Positions 1 to 10,770 of a DNA stretch of 64,000 bases are shown in pieces. Below the pieces are notes generated by a model, which was not told the origin of the DNA, did not search any database, and was given only the letters and a program-made list of their open reading frames with translations. Within the stretch, counting starts at the first letter, position 1. Every line of letters begins with the position of its first letter. The position numbers and the translations under genes were made by a program. Source of the stretch: Flammula alnicola (lineage: Eukaryota > Basidiomycota > Agaricomycetes > Agaricales > Strophariaceae); the NCBI GenBank assembly GCA_015499995.1, contig JADNRV010000036.1:186001-250000 (forward strand), in the 5' to 3' direction.

Positions 1-188
1 CTCGTCCAGCCTCAAGAAGTTGAAGACTGGGCGCCAAATGTTTCGCTAACATTGCCAAACACAGAAAGTTCTGTCGCCCTTGTGCCAACTTGGTTTCGAG
101 CGACCCGTCTCTTTCTGCTCTCCTGGAAGTCACATAAAGTCAAGTTCTCTCAACAACGCCCACGTCGCGTACTGTACATCGATACAAG

Positions 189-2648
189 ATGTCAACAAAC
201 CACAGGCGCAATCAGTCCGGGTCCGTCTCTCACACACAGACAGGCCAGAACATCTATCAAAACCCGACGCACAATCCAGCCCAGCAACCCCCACGAAGTC
301 CCCATACGGATCTCGACTTGCGAGCACGACCAGTTCCCCAGGTATGTTCACTTGACCGATATATGTCTCACACCATGCTGATCGATTGCGCGGTACATGT
401 AGGTTCCACCACCTGCTTCACACAGACCCAGCGATGAAGACTTCTACATGATGGACGGACATGAGCGGAAAGTCAACCATGAATACCTGAAAACCCATTT
501 CATACGCGAAGGACGGCTGAAGGAGTCACAAGCCCTGTATATCCTCGAGCAGGCCACCAACATCTTTTCAAGAGAACCCAACATGGTTCCTCTAAGGAGT
601 CCTGTAACCAGTCTGTCGCTCTCTCTTTCATTCCTTGCCTGACCCAATGACGACGTCCGCTCAGTTTGTGGGGATATTCATGGGCAATATGTGCGATCTC
701 TGTTCAACCTCGTCTTATAGCCTATGACTAATCGTGACAATTCGCAGTACGACCTGATGAAGATGTTCGAAGTGGGCGGTTCTTTGCAAGATAGCTTGTA
801 TCTCTTCCTGGGAGACTATGTGGATCGAGGGGATTTTGGAATCGAGGTAGGTCGACCGTTTTGCTCGTACACTTCTACCTTACTCAATCCGTCGCCAGTG
901 TCTGCTATATCTATACGCTCTCAAAATCCAGAGCCCCGGTCGGATAGTTCTCTTACGAGGCAACCATGAATGCCGACATCTGACGGAATACTTCACGTTC
1001 AAACGCGAATGTTAGTACCCACGTTCCTCTCCTTCAATGTCGTCATACTTAACTCCACTTCTCCTTCAACTCTCCTCATGTCCATAATACTTTTCTTTTT
1101 TCTAGGTTTACACAAATATTCAGAAAATGTCTATGAAGCCTGCCTCCGTTCGTTCTGTGCCCTCCCAATCGCGGCATTGGTAGATGGCAAGTTCTTCTGC
1201 GTGCACGGGGGAATTTCGCCGCAGCTGTTCACTCTCAATGATTTGGCTTCTGTGCGTCTATTTGCTCCTTCCAGTTTCTCCATAATCCGATGCCTAGTGC
1301 AGATTAACAGGTTTCAAGAACCTGGCTCTCATGGCATGCTATGCGATCTCCTTTGGTCCGATCCAATCTCAAACTTTGGGCACGAGAGCGAGCCAAGCGC
1401 CACTGGGCCAGCGTTGGATCGTGGAACGACATTCACGCATAACGGAACGCGTGGATGCTCGTTCTTCTACACGTAAGACATTTTCTGGAGACTGCTTTGA
1501 CAAGAAATTAATCTTTCGTCTGCTTAGATATGACGCTGTATGTCAGTTCCTCGATAGGAATGGGCTGCTTACCCTTATTCGCGGACATGAAGCACAAGAT
1601 GCTGGGTCCGTCGTTCCTTATGTTATTATGCAAAGACTAATGCCTTGCATCTATTTAGATATACCATGTACCGCAAGACCCCCAAACGCAACTTCCCGTC
1701 AGTCATCACCATTTTCTCCGCTCCGAACTATCTCGACGTGTACCACAACCGCGGTGCCATCCTCAAATACGCGAACAAGAACATCACGATCAGGCAGTAC
1801 AATTCGACGTCCCACCCCTACTGGCTGCCCAATTTCATGGACGCCTTCACGTGGAGTTTGCCGTTCGTAGGGCAGAAAAGTAAGTTTTAGGTATTGTGAT
1901 AGGGTTTATACTATGAATATATCGACTGATGCGCTATCGGAAGTCACGGAGATGCTTCTCGCCATTTTGAGTATATGCAGCCAAGAAGAGCTTGTCGAGT
2001 CGGAGTCGGAAGGAGAGGGAGAGCCAGAAGTAGCTGCAGCCGATCTGGCGGCGAGGAGGCAGCTCATCAAGAAGAAGATCATGGCTGTCGGCAGGATGCA
2101 GAGGGTGTTCCAGCTGCTCCGGTTCGTTTCATCCTTGAATAGTGTTTGGTGGATGCTGATCTGATACGCCTATTCTGGGAATAACAGAGAAGAGTCGGAG
2201 AATGTCACTGAGCTGGACAGTGGTGCTGGCTCATCGACCGCGGTCAGTCGTCCTGGTGCGGACGCCCTCACTGTGCAAGGAACCAGGCTCAACAAGACCA
2301 TCCGCACCTTTGCTGATGCGTACGTCTCCTTTCTTCCTTTTTCATCTTTCCATTGCTCAACTTCCTCTCTCGCCTCGTCTCTGAACTTGCGCATACAGCC
2401 GCCGGTCTGATATCGCCAACGAACGTCTGCCTGAGTTTGATACCCACCAACAACAGCCGCCGATATTCCCCGTCCCTAGCATGCGGCATCACCGCTTGTC
2501 GGAGGGCATGGACATGGAAGGCCTGATCAAGCAAGCCTTGAAGGAGGACGAACAAGGCGGGGTCGTTGAGCAGCTGGCAGACAAGATCGCAAGGAGCCGG
2601 AACATGGCTACGCGCCCTGGTGCGTTGAAACGACATGGGACGGCCTGA
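189..2648 (+). CDS. CNA1: Calcineurin A catalytic subunit (Ca2+/calmodulin-dependent protein phosphatase 2B)
   Basis: Serine/threonine phosphatase activated by calmodulin and calcineurin B; in fungi it controls stress response and morphogenesis. About ten exons join in frame. Visible metallophosphatase signatures, in order: [45 protein letters not shown], then [11 protein letters not shown] and the B-subunit-binding stretch ending [11 protein letters not shown]. After it come an acidic linker, a calmodulin-binding helix around [19 protein letters not shown], and an autoinhibitory segment around [16 protein letters not shown], the full domain order of the family. The start at 189 gives an N-terminal extension ([12 protein letters not shown]) that splices in frame at about 342/401 into [15 protein letters not shown]; this N-terminus is variable in the family, so the exact start is the weakest point. 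No frameshift is needed anywhere. Confidence 0.95.
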
Positions 2649-3174
2649 GCACTCATGTGAGACGATGCCACTTAGATTGAGCTACTCCAAGGCCATATAC
2701 CACAAAGATGGCGATGGCTGGGAAGAATCTATGAGTCGACAGAAGTGGAGTGTTGTGATGTTTTGCTTGATGGGTTTTGGTTGCTGTTTACGATTTTCTG
2801 TTGTCTGTGCTTTTTACGATACCCGCTACTTACATACACAGTCTAGTTAGTACATGGATTCACTCTCTTTTCCTCTATTTGCCTATTTTCCGTGATGGTG
2901 ATATGTTTCCAATGTGAGACGTACCTATTGTTGTAGTGTATCACCTCAATAAATATACCTTGTCTCCTACGAACTTGGCGTGTGCCAGTGCATTATGCCT
3001 CTTCATGTTTCGGTACTTTTCCTTAAGCCACGATCAATCAGATAGGCAATGTCAACAAGAGGCATCCGCGCGCCTTCAATAGCAGCGTGCTTCGAGGGCC
3101 TCGTCGAAATTGCTTTGAGGATTTCATATATTTTACATCCCAGATTTACACTGCAAAGGGGAATAGGTCAAAAT
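2649..3174. other. Intergenic, convergent gene ends
   Basis: Lies between the 3' ends of calcineurin A and elongin C. It contains AATAAA-like sequence near 2949 that could serve calcineurin A polyadenylation. No supported gene. Confidence 0.6.
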
Positions 3175-3717
3175 TCAAACGGGTAGAAGAGAACGACACG
3201 ACGAACTTTCTTGATAATCTGCCGCCAGAAGCCTAAAGACAGAGTACTTGTAAGCTACAACAGAGATCGAAGATGGAATAAACTCACAGTTCTAAAACTA
3301 TCTCCGGTGGTATGCGTTCCATGAATTCCTTGACGGGAACTTCTTCCTTTGTCCCGACAGATTCATAATGTGTCTTGAAACTCATGTACTCCACCAGTTT
3401 CTCAACAATGATTCCTCTAAGACGACAATGCAGTAAACCACCGATAAGGACCCAAGAAAACGCGTACCTCTCTCTGATCTCACATACGCGACTTATAGCT
3501 TCGGCGTACCCACCTGTCACGAACCAAGATCACCAGGTCGGCATGAGCACCAAGAAGGCAATAAGAAATACAGACCTTCAGAATCCAGCATGTTACGTAT
3601 CGTGCCACTCGCCTCGGCCACCTTTCGTTTCACCAGATAAGAAAACCCATCTGTACTCCGGAGCCGCACCCACTCGGATTCCTTGGATCCAGTTTGTGAA
3701 TCGTTGTTCCTTTTCAA
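3175..3717 (-). CDS. ELC1: Elongin C (Skp1-fold adaptor)
   Basis: Small BTB/POZ-fold (Skp1 superfamily) adaptor of cullin E3 ligases and of the elongin complex. Four exons join in frame on the minus strand. The first (3576-3717) carries WVRLRSTDGFSYLVKRK and the conserved ASGTIRNMLDSEG; the following exons give GGYAEAISRVCEIRERG, EKLVEYMSFKTHYESV and PPEIVLELLLAADYQES. These match the family pattern of an N-terminal beta hairpin, SGTI motif, and C-terminal PEIALELLMAA helix. The product is about 125 residues, close to the usual 100-120; the extra residues are a short N-terminal lead (MKRNNDSQ) and a tail after the last helix. It is convergent with calcineurin A and divergent from the F-box-type gene at 3938. 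Confidence 0.88.
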
Positions 3718-3937
3718 AAATTCATATCATTCAAAAGAAGAGCAATCTTTTCAAGAAAGGCGCGCCTACATGGATAAGAAGTTGGCGTCCCAGCTGGTCG
3801 AGGTCCGAGGAGAGGAAATTCAAATTGGGCGCGTTCCAACATAATTAAGAGTCACGTGACTCGACGAACAGAGAATCCAGCTCGTTGAAGCATTGGCCGC
3901 GAGGTCGACCTGTCGACGAAAGTATACCCCTTAAGCC

Positions 3938-5885
3938 ATGGCGCGTTTGAATCTTGACATCCTCTACGGAATCACCAACGAGGTTGCAACATTCGAAAGC
4001 AAGGAGCGTCAAGCCACCCTGAGCAACCTTGCCCTCGTCTGTCACGCTGCAAATGAATCGATACGGCCCATGCTTTTTGCACAAGTGAAATGGCCACATC
4101 CAGACAAGCACGACCAGGAATCAGGTCTGCATTTCTTTCCGGAGGGGTTGTGGCTCTACTTTAGGCGAGTTCATAAACATTTTGTCCCTTGTCCCACCTC
4201 TGAAAGAAAACCACAGGAGTTTCCATCTAGATTGGCCAGACCACTGGCCAGATGTCCATCCCCCACTTTGGGGAATCAAGTCACCCGGAAGAGGTGTATA
4301 TCAACCAAAACACTTGATTAAGCTCCAAGCAGCTCTTCCCAAAATGTTCAACATCTACACCTTCGAGATGACATGCCCTTTCGATCCTCCTAGCTCGCTC
4401 ATTAGCAGCCTCGTCGTATGTTCTAATATCAAAGATCTCCGAATTACCGACACCCCTTTATACTCTGCTGTTCTCCCTTCTCTGCCACCACATTTTATCC
4501 TCGAAAAGATGACTCTCATGCCTGTGGCGGAAGTAGCACACGTAGGTGATGGTCCTTATGACAGACGGTACCATAACCCCACCTATTTCGCACGTGGGTA
4601 CAGGCAAATGCGCTTTAACGACAGCGGCGACTTGCATTTTGCATCACAGAGGTACCTCTTTGACCTTTGCAGGCTAGACTGCCTGCAGTACCTACAAATT
4701 TCGGGGAATTATTGCGCGTTTTGGAATTTGGTGTACTATTTTTGGCCATCTCTCCAGACACTGATTCTGACGGGCCCGCCATGTTTCAATTCCGCCGACA
4801 GCGAGTTTTCATATTCTCTGGCTGATGTCGTCGGGCGTATGCCCAAACTCAGGGACCTTCGAGTTCTACACTGCAGAGTCATCGGTTCTGGGATTGGCCA
4901 TCACGATCAGCCCCAGGTTTCTATGATTCGGGAGCCAGGACATGGGATCTGGGAATGCACAACGCCCCCCTCCATCTATTCGCAGATAAGTTCGCTCGCC
5001 CTGTCGAATGTTTGTAATATCAAGAAGGTTTTAAGGTATACGACGGTGTTGGAGCGCCTCAATATCAACGCGATTATCAACTATCCTACGACGCCAATTG
5101 CATTGAGCAGACAGGAAATAGGAGGGTTGTTCGCTGACCTTGAGGCTGGCGGAGGAAACGAGCATCTCAAATTCGTCAGAATCATGTCTGAGGACAGGTT
5201 GGATTCTGAGTTGTTCGATGATCTTGGAAGGGTGTGTCCTCGGCTGGAAATCCTGGAGGTCGAGCAATGTGGGTATCGAAACGGCGACGCATCTGACGAA
5301 TGGGTGAGTTGAACACAAGTGGGTGAATTGAACACAAGCTCTTATTCACGTTCATTCTTCGATTCGACTGACTTAAAACAACAGGCCGACTATGGAGATA
5401 CCTTTTTTACATACAAGTGTCTAAAAGAACTTCGCATCGGCATCCCGTTCCCAGGGTGCGATAATCGCGGACACGAGTTGGAGGAAGACAGCTGCCCCAC
5501 TTGTGTTCTGGCCAACCGCAAGCCTTGTGCAACCTACATCGCGTCTCGCGTGCCCACACTCCCTGCATTGGATTCGAGTACCGCGCGCCTACGGGAAGCC
5601 TTCAATGGCCTGAGGATCGTTGGATGGATTTTGATATCGTTCGACTATGTGAAGGTAGTATCAAGCTCGCCCGGCAGAGACCGACCTGATATCCGTTTCC
5701 TGAGGTTTGGGAGCGGGTTATTCTGGAGAAATAGTTTGTATGGACTTGGTGGGTGTATTATAAAACCGCGTGAAAAAAGCACTTTTGATCGCTTCAATAT
5801 AGTGTTTGCAGATGCTGTTCTAGACCTCGCTCTTTTCGTGAGGATTATCTCGCAAAGCTTTCGTACCATGTTGGTGAGCGGTTGA
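3938..5885 (+). CDS. F-box/LRR-type protein of an agaric-expanded family, 3' end probably frameshifted
   Basis: Exon 1 (3938-4164) encodes NLALVCHAANESIRPMLFAQ and KWPHPDKHDQESGLHFFPEG. It joins exon 2 (4217-5303) across an intron that starts with GC rather than GT, giving the continuous reading LWLYFRSFHLDWPDHWP. I recall this layout from an agaric family of F-box-like proteins with degenerate leucine-rich repeats (for example LISSLVVCSNIKDLRI, DLRVLHCRV). Exon 3 starts at 5385 (ADYGDTFFTYKCLKELRI). Near 5561-5563 the likely native reading moves to another frame that gives GFEYRAPTGSLQWPEDRWMD and stops at 5689; the open frame used here runs on to 5885 with no family-like sequence. A missing base there, or a decaying gene, would explain it. 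Substrate-receptor role in SCF ligases is inferred from the family only. Confidence 0.7.
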
Positions 5886-6235
5886 CCGGTGCGCCTCAGA
5901 GTCACGTTCGTAGACACCTTAGACAATAGCTTATTATTTGGATTATCTGGTGCCTGTCGAGTTCGGGGAGAGAACAAAAGGCCGGCGCGTCGTAATTGTC
6001 CGTTCACTAGATTTCGAGTCTTTACGCATTTTTCTTGAATGTTAAGCGTTATAGGCTTGCCCTTAGGCCCAATACACACAGGCACATACGTTTTATTGTT
6101 TCGAAACATCGAAGTTCTTCGAGGACAATTACATTACTGTCTAACATTATTGTCGCGTCAAATGTATTAGACCCTGCGCACAGCGTTCAATCCCCTCCTC
6201 CCGGACATGTCGATCTGGCTCTCGCGCTGTTGGTC

Positions 6236-6243
6236 TATAAAAA
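6236..6243 (+). promoter_or_regulatory. TATA box of the pheromone precursor gene
   Basis: TATAAAAA sits 66 bp upstream of the start codon at 6302, a normal distance for a strongly expressed fungal gene with a short leader. The assignment rests on motif and spacing only. Confidence 0.6.
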
Positions 6244-6301
6244 GCAGACGTGGAACAGACCAAATTCCCCAGTCGCACTCGCAACTTCAACAACAGACCA
6301 G

Positions 6302-6466
6302 ATGGATTCCTTCTTCGCCACCCCCATCATCGTCGACACCCCCACCAACGAGGAGACTGGCGGAAGCGGCGGTAACTCCTATTGTGTCATTTCGCACACC
6401 GAGCCCATCCCCGCCAACGAGGAGACCGGTGGCAGCGGCGGAAACTCCTACTGCGTCGTCGCTTGA
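6302..6466 (+). CDS. Lipopeptide mating-type pheromone precursor with two tandem peptide units
   Basis: The 54-residue product starts MDSFFATP, the typical opening of basidiomycete pheromone precursors, and ends YCVVA, a CaaX box with a farnesylated-type terminal alanine. The unit NEETGGSGGNSYCV occurs twice, at residues 16-29 and 39-52, followed by IS in the first copy and VA in the second. The internal copy therefore also carries a CaaX-like CVIS, but not at the chain end. The mature peptide would be prenylated, carboxymethylated and exported to act on a Ste3-type receptor of a compatible mate. Agaric precursors usually hold a single peptide; tandem copies are known from red yeasts. A TATA box lies at 6236 and a 3' UTR intron follows at about 6511-6574. 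No Ste3 receptor gene was recognised in the window, so it may be an unlinked or non-mating-type copy. Confidence 0.85.
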   Translation: MDSFFATPIIVDTPTNEETGGSGGNSYCVISHTEPIPANEETGGSGGNSYCVVA

Positions 6467-6510
6467 GTTCAACTCGCGCTTCGCACCATACACACCAACT
6501 GTTCTTCACC

Positions 6511-6574
6511 GTGAGTTTCTTTCTCTTTTCTCTCATTACAGCATACTAATCTTCCCCTTTCCCGATGTGTATAG
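6511..6574 (+). other. Probable 3' UTR intron of the pheromone gene
   Basis: GTGAGT donor 45 bp after the stop codon, a TACTAAT-like branch site near 6543 and a TATAG acceptor at 6574. It lies outside the coding region; a nearer acceptor (TTACAG at 6540) is possible. Confidence 0.5.
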
Positions 6575-8055
6575 GATATTGTCACCATCGCAATGATCGC
6601 ATCATTGAAGCACTAGCGGGGAGGGATGAACTGCCTTTCATCATCCTTATAATTTATTATTATACCATTCGACTTTCTGGGAGGAGGGAACGCCATCTAT
6701 ATTACTCTATTCGACCTTCTTAGGTGGTGCTTCCTATTTTATAAATCGAGAAAACACTTCGAAAATCCTCAACATCGTGAGGACGCTAGTAGACCGCGCT
6801 GTTACTGACTTGAGCGTCAAAATCTGTCAAAATGCATTACGGTCTTCCTGCTCAGCTCTTCAGATACAACCCCAGCAGAGATTGTTCTGTATATATATTT
6901 ATGCCTGAAATGATTGTGTAATTGGCATGAGCAGATACTTATAATATACCGAGTAATCGAGGAGATATAGAATACGCCGTCAAAATCCATGACCATGACG
7001 AGGCTGTACTAGTACCGCAAGTCGGCAACAAGTTCAGTTTAGTGGCGCCACCTGTCTAGCTCTGGACGTTGATAGATAGTATTCAGAGCACAGATATCAC
7101 GTCGATGGCGTAGAGGTAAGGACGGATAATGCAGCCTGAGACGATTCCAGGGTTCGGACGGCTCCAAGTATTTGGTTGCCTAGCTGATGATGATTGATCG
7201 GTAAGGTGTGGCGCAGAGCCCCCGATCTCATACACACCGCCGATTATGAAAACGGGGTAGAAGGATAATTAGGAACCAGAACGAAAGCTCAGTTGTTTGT
7301 GAGGCAAACGACTGAGAGGAGTCAACGAATACAAGCAGTATTTATGCTGTGAACCTTGGGTTGAACCGTTGAAGGCGCCGAACATTGATGGCATTTGATG
7401 GCATCACGCATTACAAGCTGAGCTTACCCAAATATGCGGATATGCGTCGCATATGGGGCAATCGTGAGCTCCCCTAGTCTTGGAATCGTGGTGGAAAGCT
7501 GAAAAGATAGGAAATGCGAAAATAAATGAATTCGATTTCGACTTACGAAAAACAGTCAGAATTGAGGCATTCGAATGCAATTCTACTAGCACCATCAACG
7601 AGGAGGTCAATTGAGAAAATAAGGTCAGTAATCATTAATCAGGCCTTCAGGCCTCGGATTCCGGATGTGAACTTGCCATCCATATACAGAAAAATTGGCG
7701 TGAAAAGAAATGAGAACTCAAGTACCTAAACTTGATAATCAACGTCAAAAGTCGTACTACACTCCCCTTTCGATGGGGAAATCGATTACTTTTTTTTTGT
7801 TGCGTATCCTTTATATTTCAAGGACACGGTTGATCATTTCCCAGTTGGTTTATTTGACACAGACTCGACAAGAATATAGGTAATTTATTGAAGTATTCAA
7901 CTATCAAAACATAATGAGCGTCGAGCTAGACTCTTGCTAGACTCTGCTAGAGACACCACGAAGACAAAATCACAGAACTGGGGATGTGCAGCTAGAAAGG
8001 ACATGGAAATAGCTCAACAAATAAGTCGATAAATTCATCCAAAGCGTGCACTTAC
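6575..8055. other. Intergenic region without a supported gene
   Basis: About 1.5 kb, AT-rich, with only short scattered reading frames. I searched it for further MD...CaaX pheromone frames and saw none. It holds the 3' side of the DUF5648 gene, where a GTAAG donor directly follows the stop codon (8055-8051), suggesting a 3' UTR intron there. Confidence 0.6.
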
Positions 8056-8675
8056 CTAGTTTGGAAGGACATACGCAGCGATTCCTTCATAAGTATAACC
8101 AGAACGCTGAACTGCATTGTCCCGCTCGTTCGCATCTTGCGTATAGAAATGGTCGAAATTTTGGCCGTTGTACAAGCGATAAAGCGGGACTGCGGAACAA
8201 TCATCCTTGGTGTAGACATACCCCGTGATGCCCTCAGCACTATACCCCAGCGCTCCGACGGCATTGGCCATTTCCGGTGCATAGGTGGTGTAAAAATGAT
8301 CGTTAATGGCGGACTGGTAGGCGCGGTAGAGGGTCACAGTGAGGGGCCCTTCGGCAGGGAAGATCTGCCCAGCTTGGGTCTCAAGCGAGTATCCTTCCGT
8401 GAGCGCGACCTGCATTTCGGTGGCGTTGGCGGTGTAGAAGTGGTGTGTGGCGGCCTGGCTGTAGGCCCGCAGGAGGGGAATTGCATCTTGTGGGTCCGTG
8501 CAGGTGTAATTGCATAGCTGAAGATTGGAACCGGGTCAGGAGCGGTGCGAGGTAGAGAGCGATGTGAACAGCATACCTGAATTGCCGTGTCCCGGCCGCT
8601 GGCGGTTAGAGCTGCGCCTGCAGCTGAGGTGATGCTGATGGCGAGTGAAGCGATGAGAGCGAGTTTGAACTGCAT
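8056..8675 (-). CDS. Secreted DUF5648-repeat protein
   Basis: Two exons. The first encodes a clear signal peptide (MQFKLALIASLAISITSAAG); a GTATGC...TTCAG intron of about 60 bp then joins in frame to LCNYTCTDPQDAIPLLRAY. The rest has three copies of a roughly 45-residue unit with the pattern LYRAYQSAINDHFYT...E...A...GY..EGITGYV, the signature of DUF5648, a presumed beta-propeller/lectin-like domain found in secreted fungal and bacterial proteins. The product is about 187 residues. An in-frame ATG at 8702 would add nine residues (MLSSNYSIP) before the hydrophobic segment; 8675 gives the better signal peptide. The molecular function of the family is not settled; cell-wall or carbohydrate binding is an inference. 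Confidence 0.85.
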
Positions 8676-10770
8676 TGGAATGGAGTAGTTGCTGGAGAGC
8701 AAGTTTACTTTTTACTCGTTCTCATACCTGTAAAGTTGGAGAGAATGATTGATCATAAAGGAGATCCATTATTTCGAAGTCGCAGAATTGAAGAACCGAT
8801 GCTAGAATGCTCGACAAACACGCCGCATGCTGAATGTCAGGCTCCGTAGCTCATATGCATTAGCGCCAATGAACTACCTAATATGTTATCTAGTGCTCTC
8901 CACTGTGCTCGGGTCGGAAGCGTTGACTAATTGGTGCACTGGTGAGCGCTAGCCCTGATCGGCATGACCGTAGACTGGGCACTTCCGGCCTCTTGTCGAG
9001 ATGTCCATTGTGCAGAGTTCAAAGCGCATCGGATTCCCATGGTTAGAAGTTTTCTCGGAGGCAGAAAACACCTAACCACAAATAAGGGAGTAGGTTTTCT
9101 ATACCTTCGGTACGTTGGTACTAACCCTATTTGCAGAGCCTTGTCCCTCAGGGGTAGTTCAGGCGAATACATTCTTCACTTTCGAAGAATGATATCCGAG
9201 CATTAAACTCCTTGGTACGCGGAAGTTAACGCCATGAAAGGTCTCATGGATTCCACGTAGTTGGACCAAGAGGTCTCGCCTTTCGCAAAAACGGTGGAGT
9301 CAACTAGCCTCGCATTCGCGCACCCAAGAATACGGACGCCACCAAGACAAACTGAAGGAAAAACCTCATGGACGCCGAGCGAGGAGGTGAATTAGATAGG
9401 AAAACAACACGAGGCTAATAGCGAGTAACCCAGATCCATTCGCAGCGGCGAGAAAGCGGTCCCGTTGAAGATTTGCCCAGTCATGATGAGGGAGAGCCTC
9501 TTTCCTTGCATGTAGACATCGAAAAATCAGCGGGAGTTGGTCAAAAGGTCTTGCGACTGTGGCGGATAGGTTCACAATGCACCTAAGCGGTGGCGCATGA
9601 ATTTGGTGAGCTTAACGCTGCCTACGAGATAGCGCCTAATGTTTCCACGATTGGTACGGTCTTCAGCACAGTACAAATGGGTTTCTGAAGCGCCAGATAC
9701 ACGGAGATGGCCAAATATCGCAACCTAGAACCCAGATGTGTTGCTGAAAACCTCGGTAGGACCACGAGATATCGATGACTAAAGGTCACGAACATAAGGT
9801 CAAACTGACAAGTGAATGCAACAGTTAGTATTTTGCCTTTTTTTCAGACATTTCCTTCGTGGCGCGTCCGATTAGTAGCAGCGATTCTCGTAATGCTGAC
9901 AAGTAAAGGGGTTCTTTTGGCCGACTTCAAAGGCTCTTTCTGATGAGGAAGCCATACATACGGCTTTTCAAGTGGCATCAAAAGCGACAAGGAGCGAGTT
10001 GCCCAGAACAGACCCAAGTATGGGAGGAGGATTTCTGGATATTGGAAGGCGTTGCACAACAGGGACAAATAGAATTGGCACCTGTGATTCAGGGACGCCC
10101 ATCAAATTCTGAACCTTCTGCTTTCTTTTCTTCAAGCCTTTTGTATTCTTCCTTCATTTCCGTGCGATTTCAGGGCGCTGGCGCTCGACAAGAATGAGGG
10201 AATGTGCCCCGAAAGAAAGAAGAGATTCAAGGGGTCGTAGACAAACTGACTTTGCTACGTATTTCGGTGCAGCAGCGTGCTCCGAGCTCTCCTGGCCATA
10301 CTGTGATGAAGTGACAAGGAAGCAGATCTGATTGACGAGGTCTGAACTACAAGGATCTGCGCCTTTTTTTCTTTGATCTTTCTGCTTCGTAGCGCCGTAC
10401 GGTTCTAGGTGCTTTGGCTGGCTTTCTTGTCTCTGCATGTATGGAAGACGACTAGGTGCTCTCTCACTTTGTTCTTGGAATATATCGAAAGAAGATTTAT
10501 TCATGGAACTACGTATACATGTAACAAGTTAATGTGCCCAGATGGACTTATTTTGACACGGAGATGACATTTTGGCAGGTTTGGCGGTGGCGAAGTTAAC
10601 CGTGAATCCCACCACGCGAGCCAAAATCGACGAGGTTAGCCTCTTGTTTCCGCCGGGCATCCAGCTATTTCCCTTATTTCTTGCCCTTTATCTGAGCTTG
10701 TCGCCGTCGTACCGCCTTTCTGACACCCTGCTGACTCTCCGGACTTTCTACCGTCTCAATTCGACCTTTC
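8676..10770. other. 2.1 kb region without a supported gene
   Basis: Only short reading frames on both strands, without recognisable domains or convincing splice-joined coding sequence. It separates the divergent DUF5648 and methyltransferase genes and must hold both promoters. Decayed repeat sequence cannot be excluded. Confidence 0.5.

Noticed and set aside
5501..5689. Separate small gene after the first F-box-type gene
   Set aside because: Its sequence fits the expected C-terminal end of the F-box-type protein in a shifted frame, so it is treated as part of that gene.
9844..10504. Overlapping frames on both strands (up to 116 codons) before the methyltransferase
   Set aside because: No recognisable domain, no good splice context, and equal openness on both strands.
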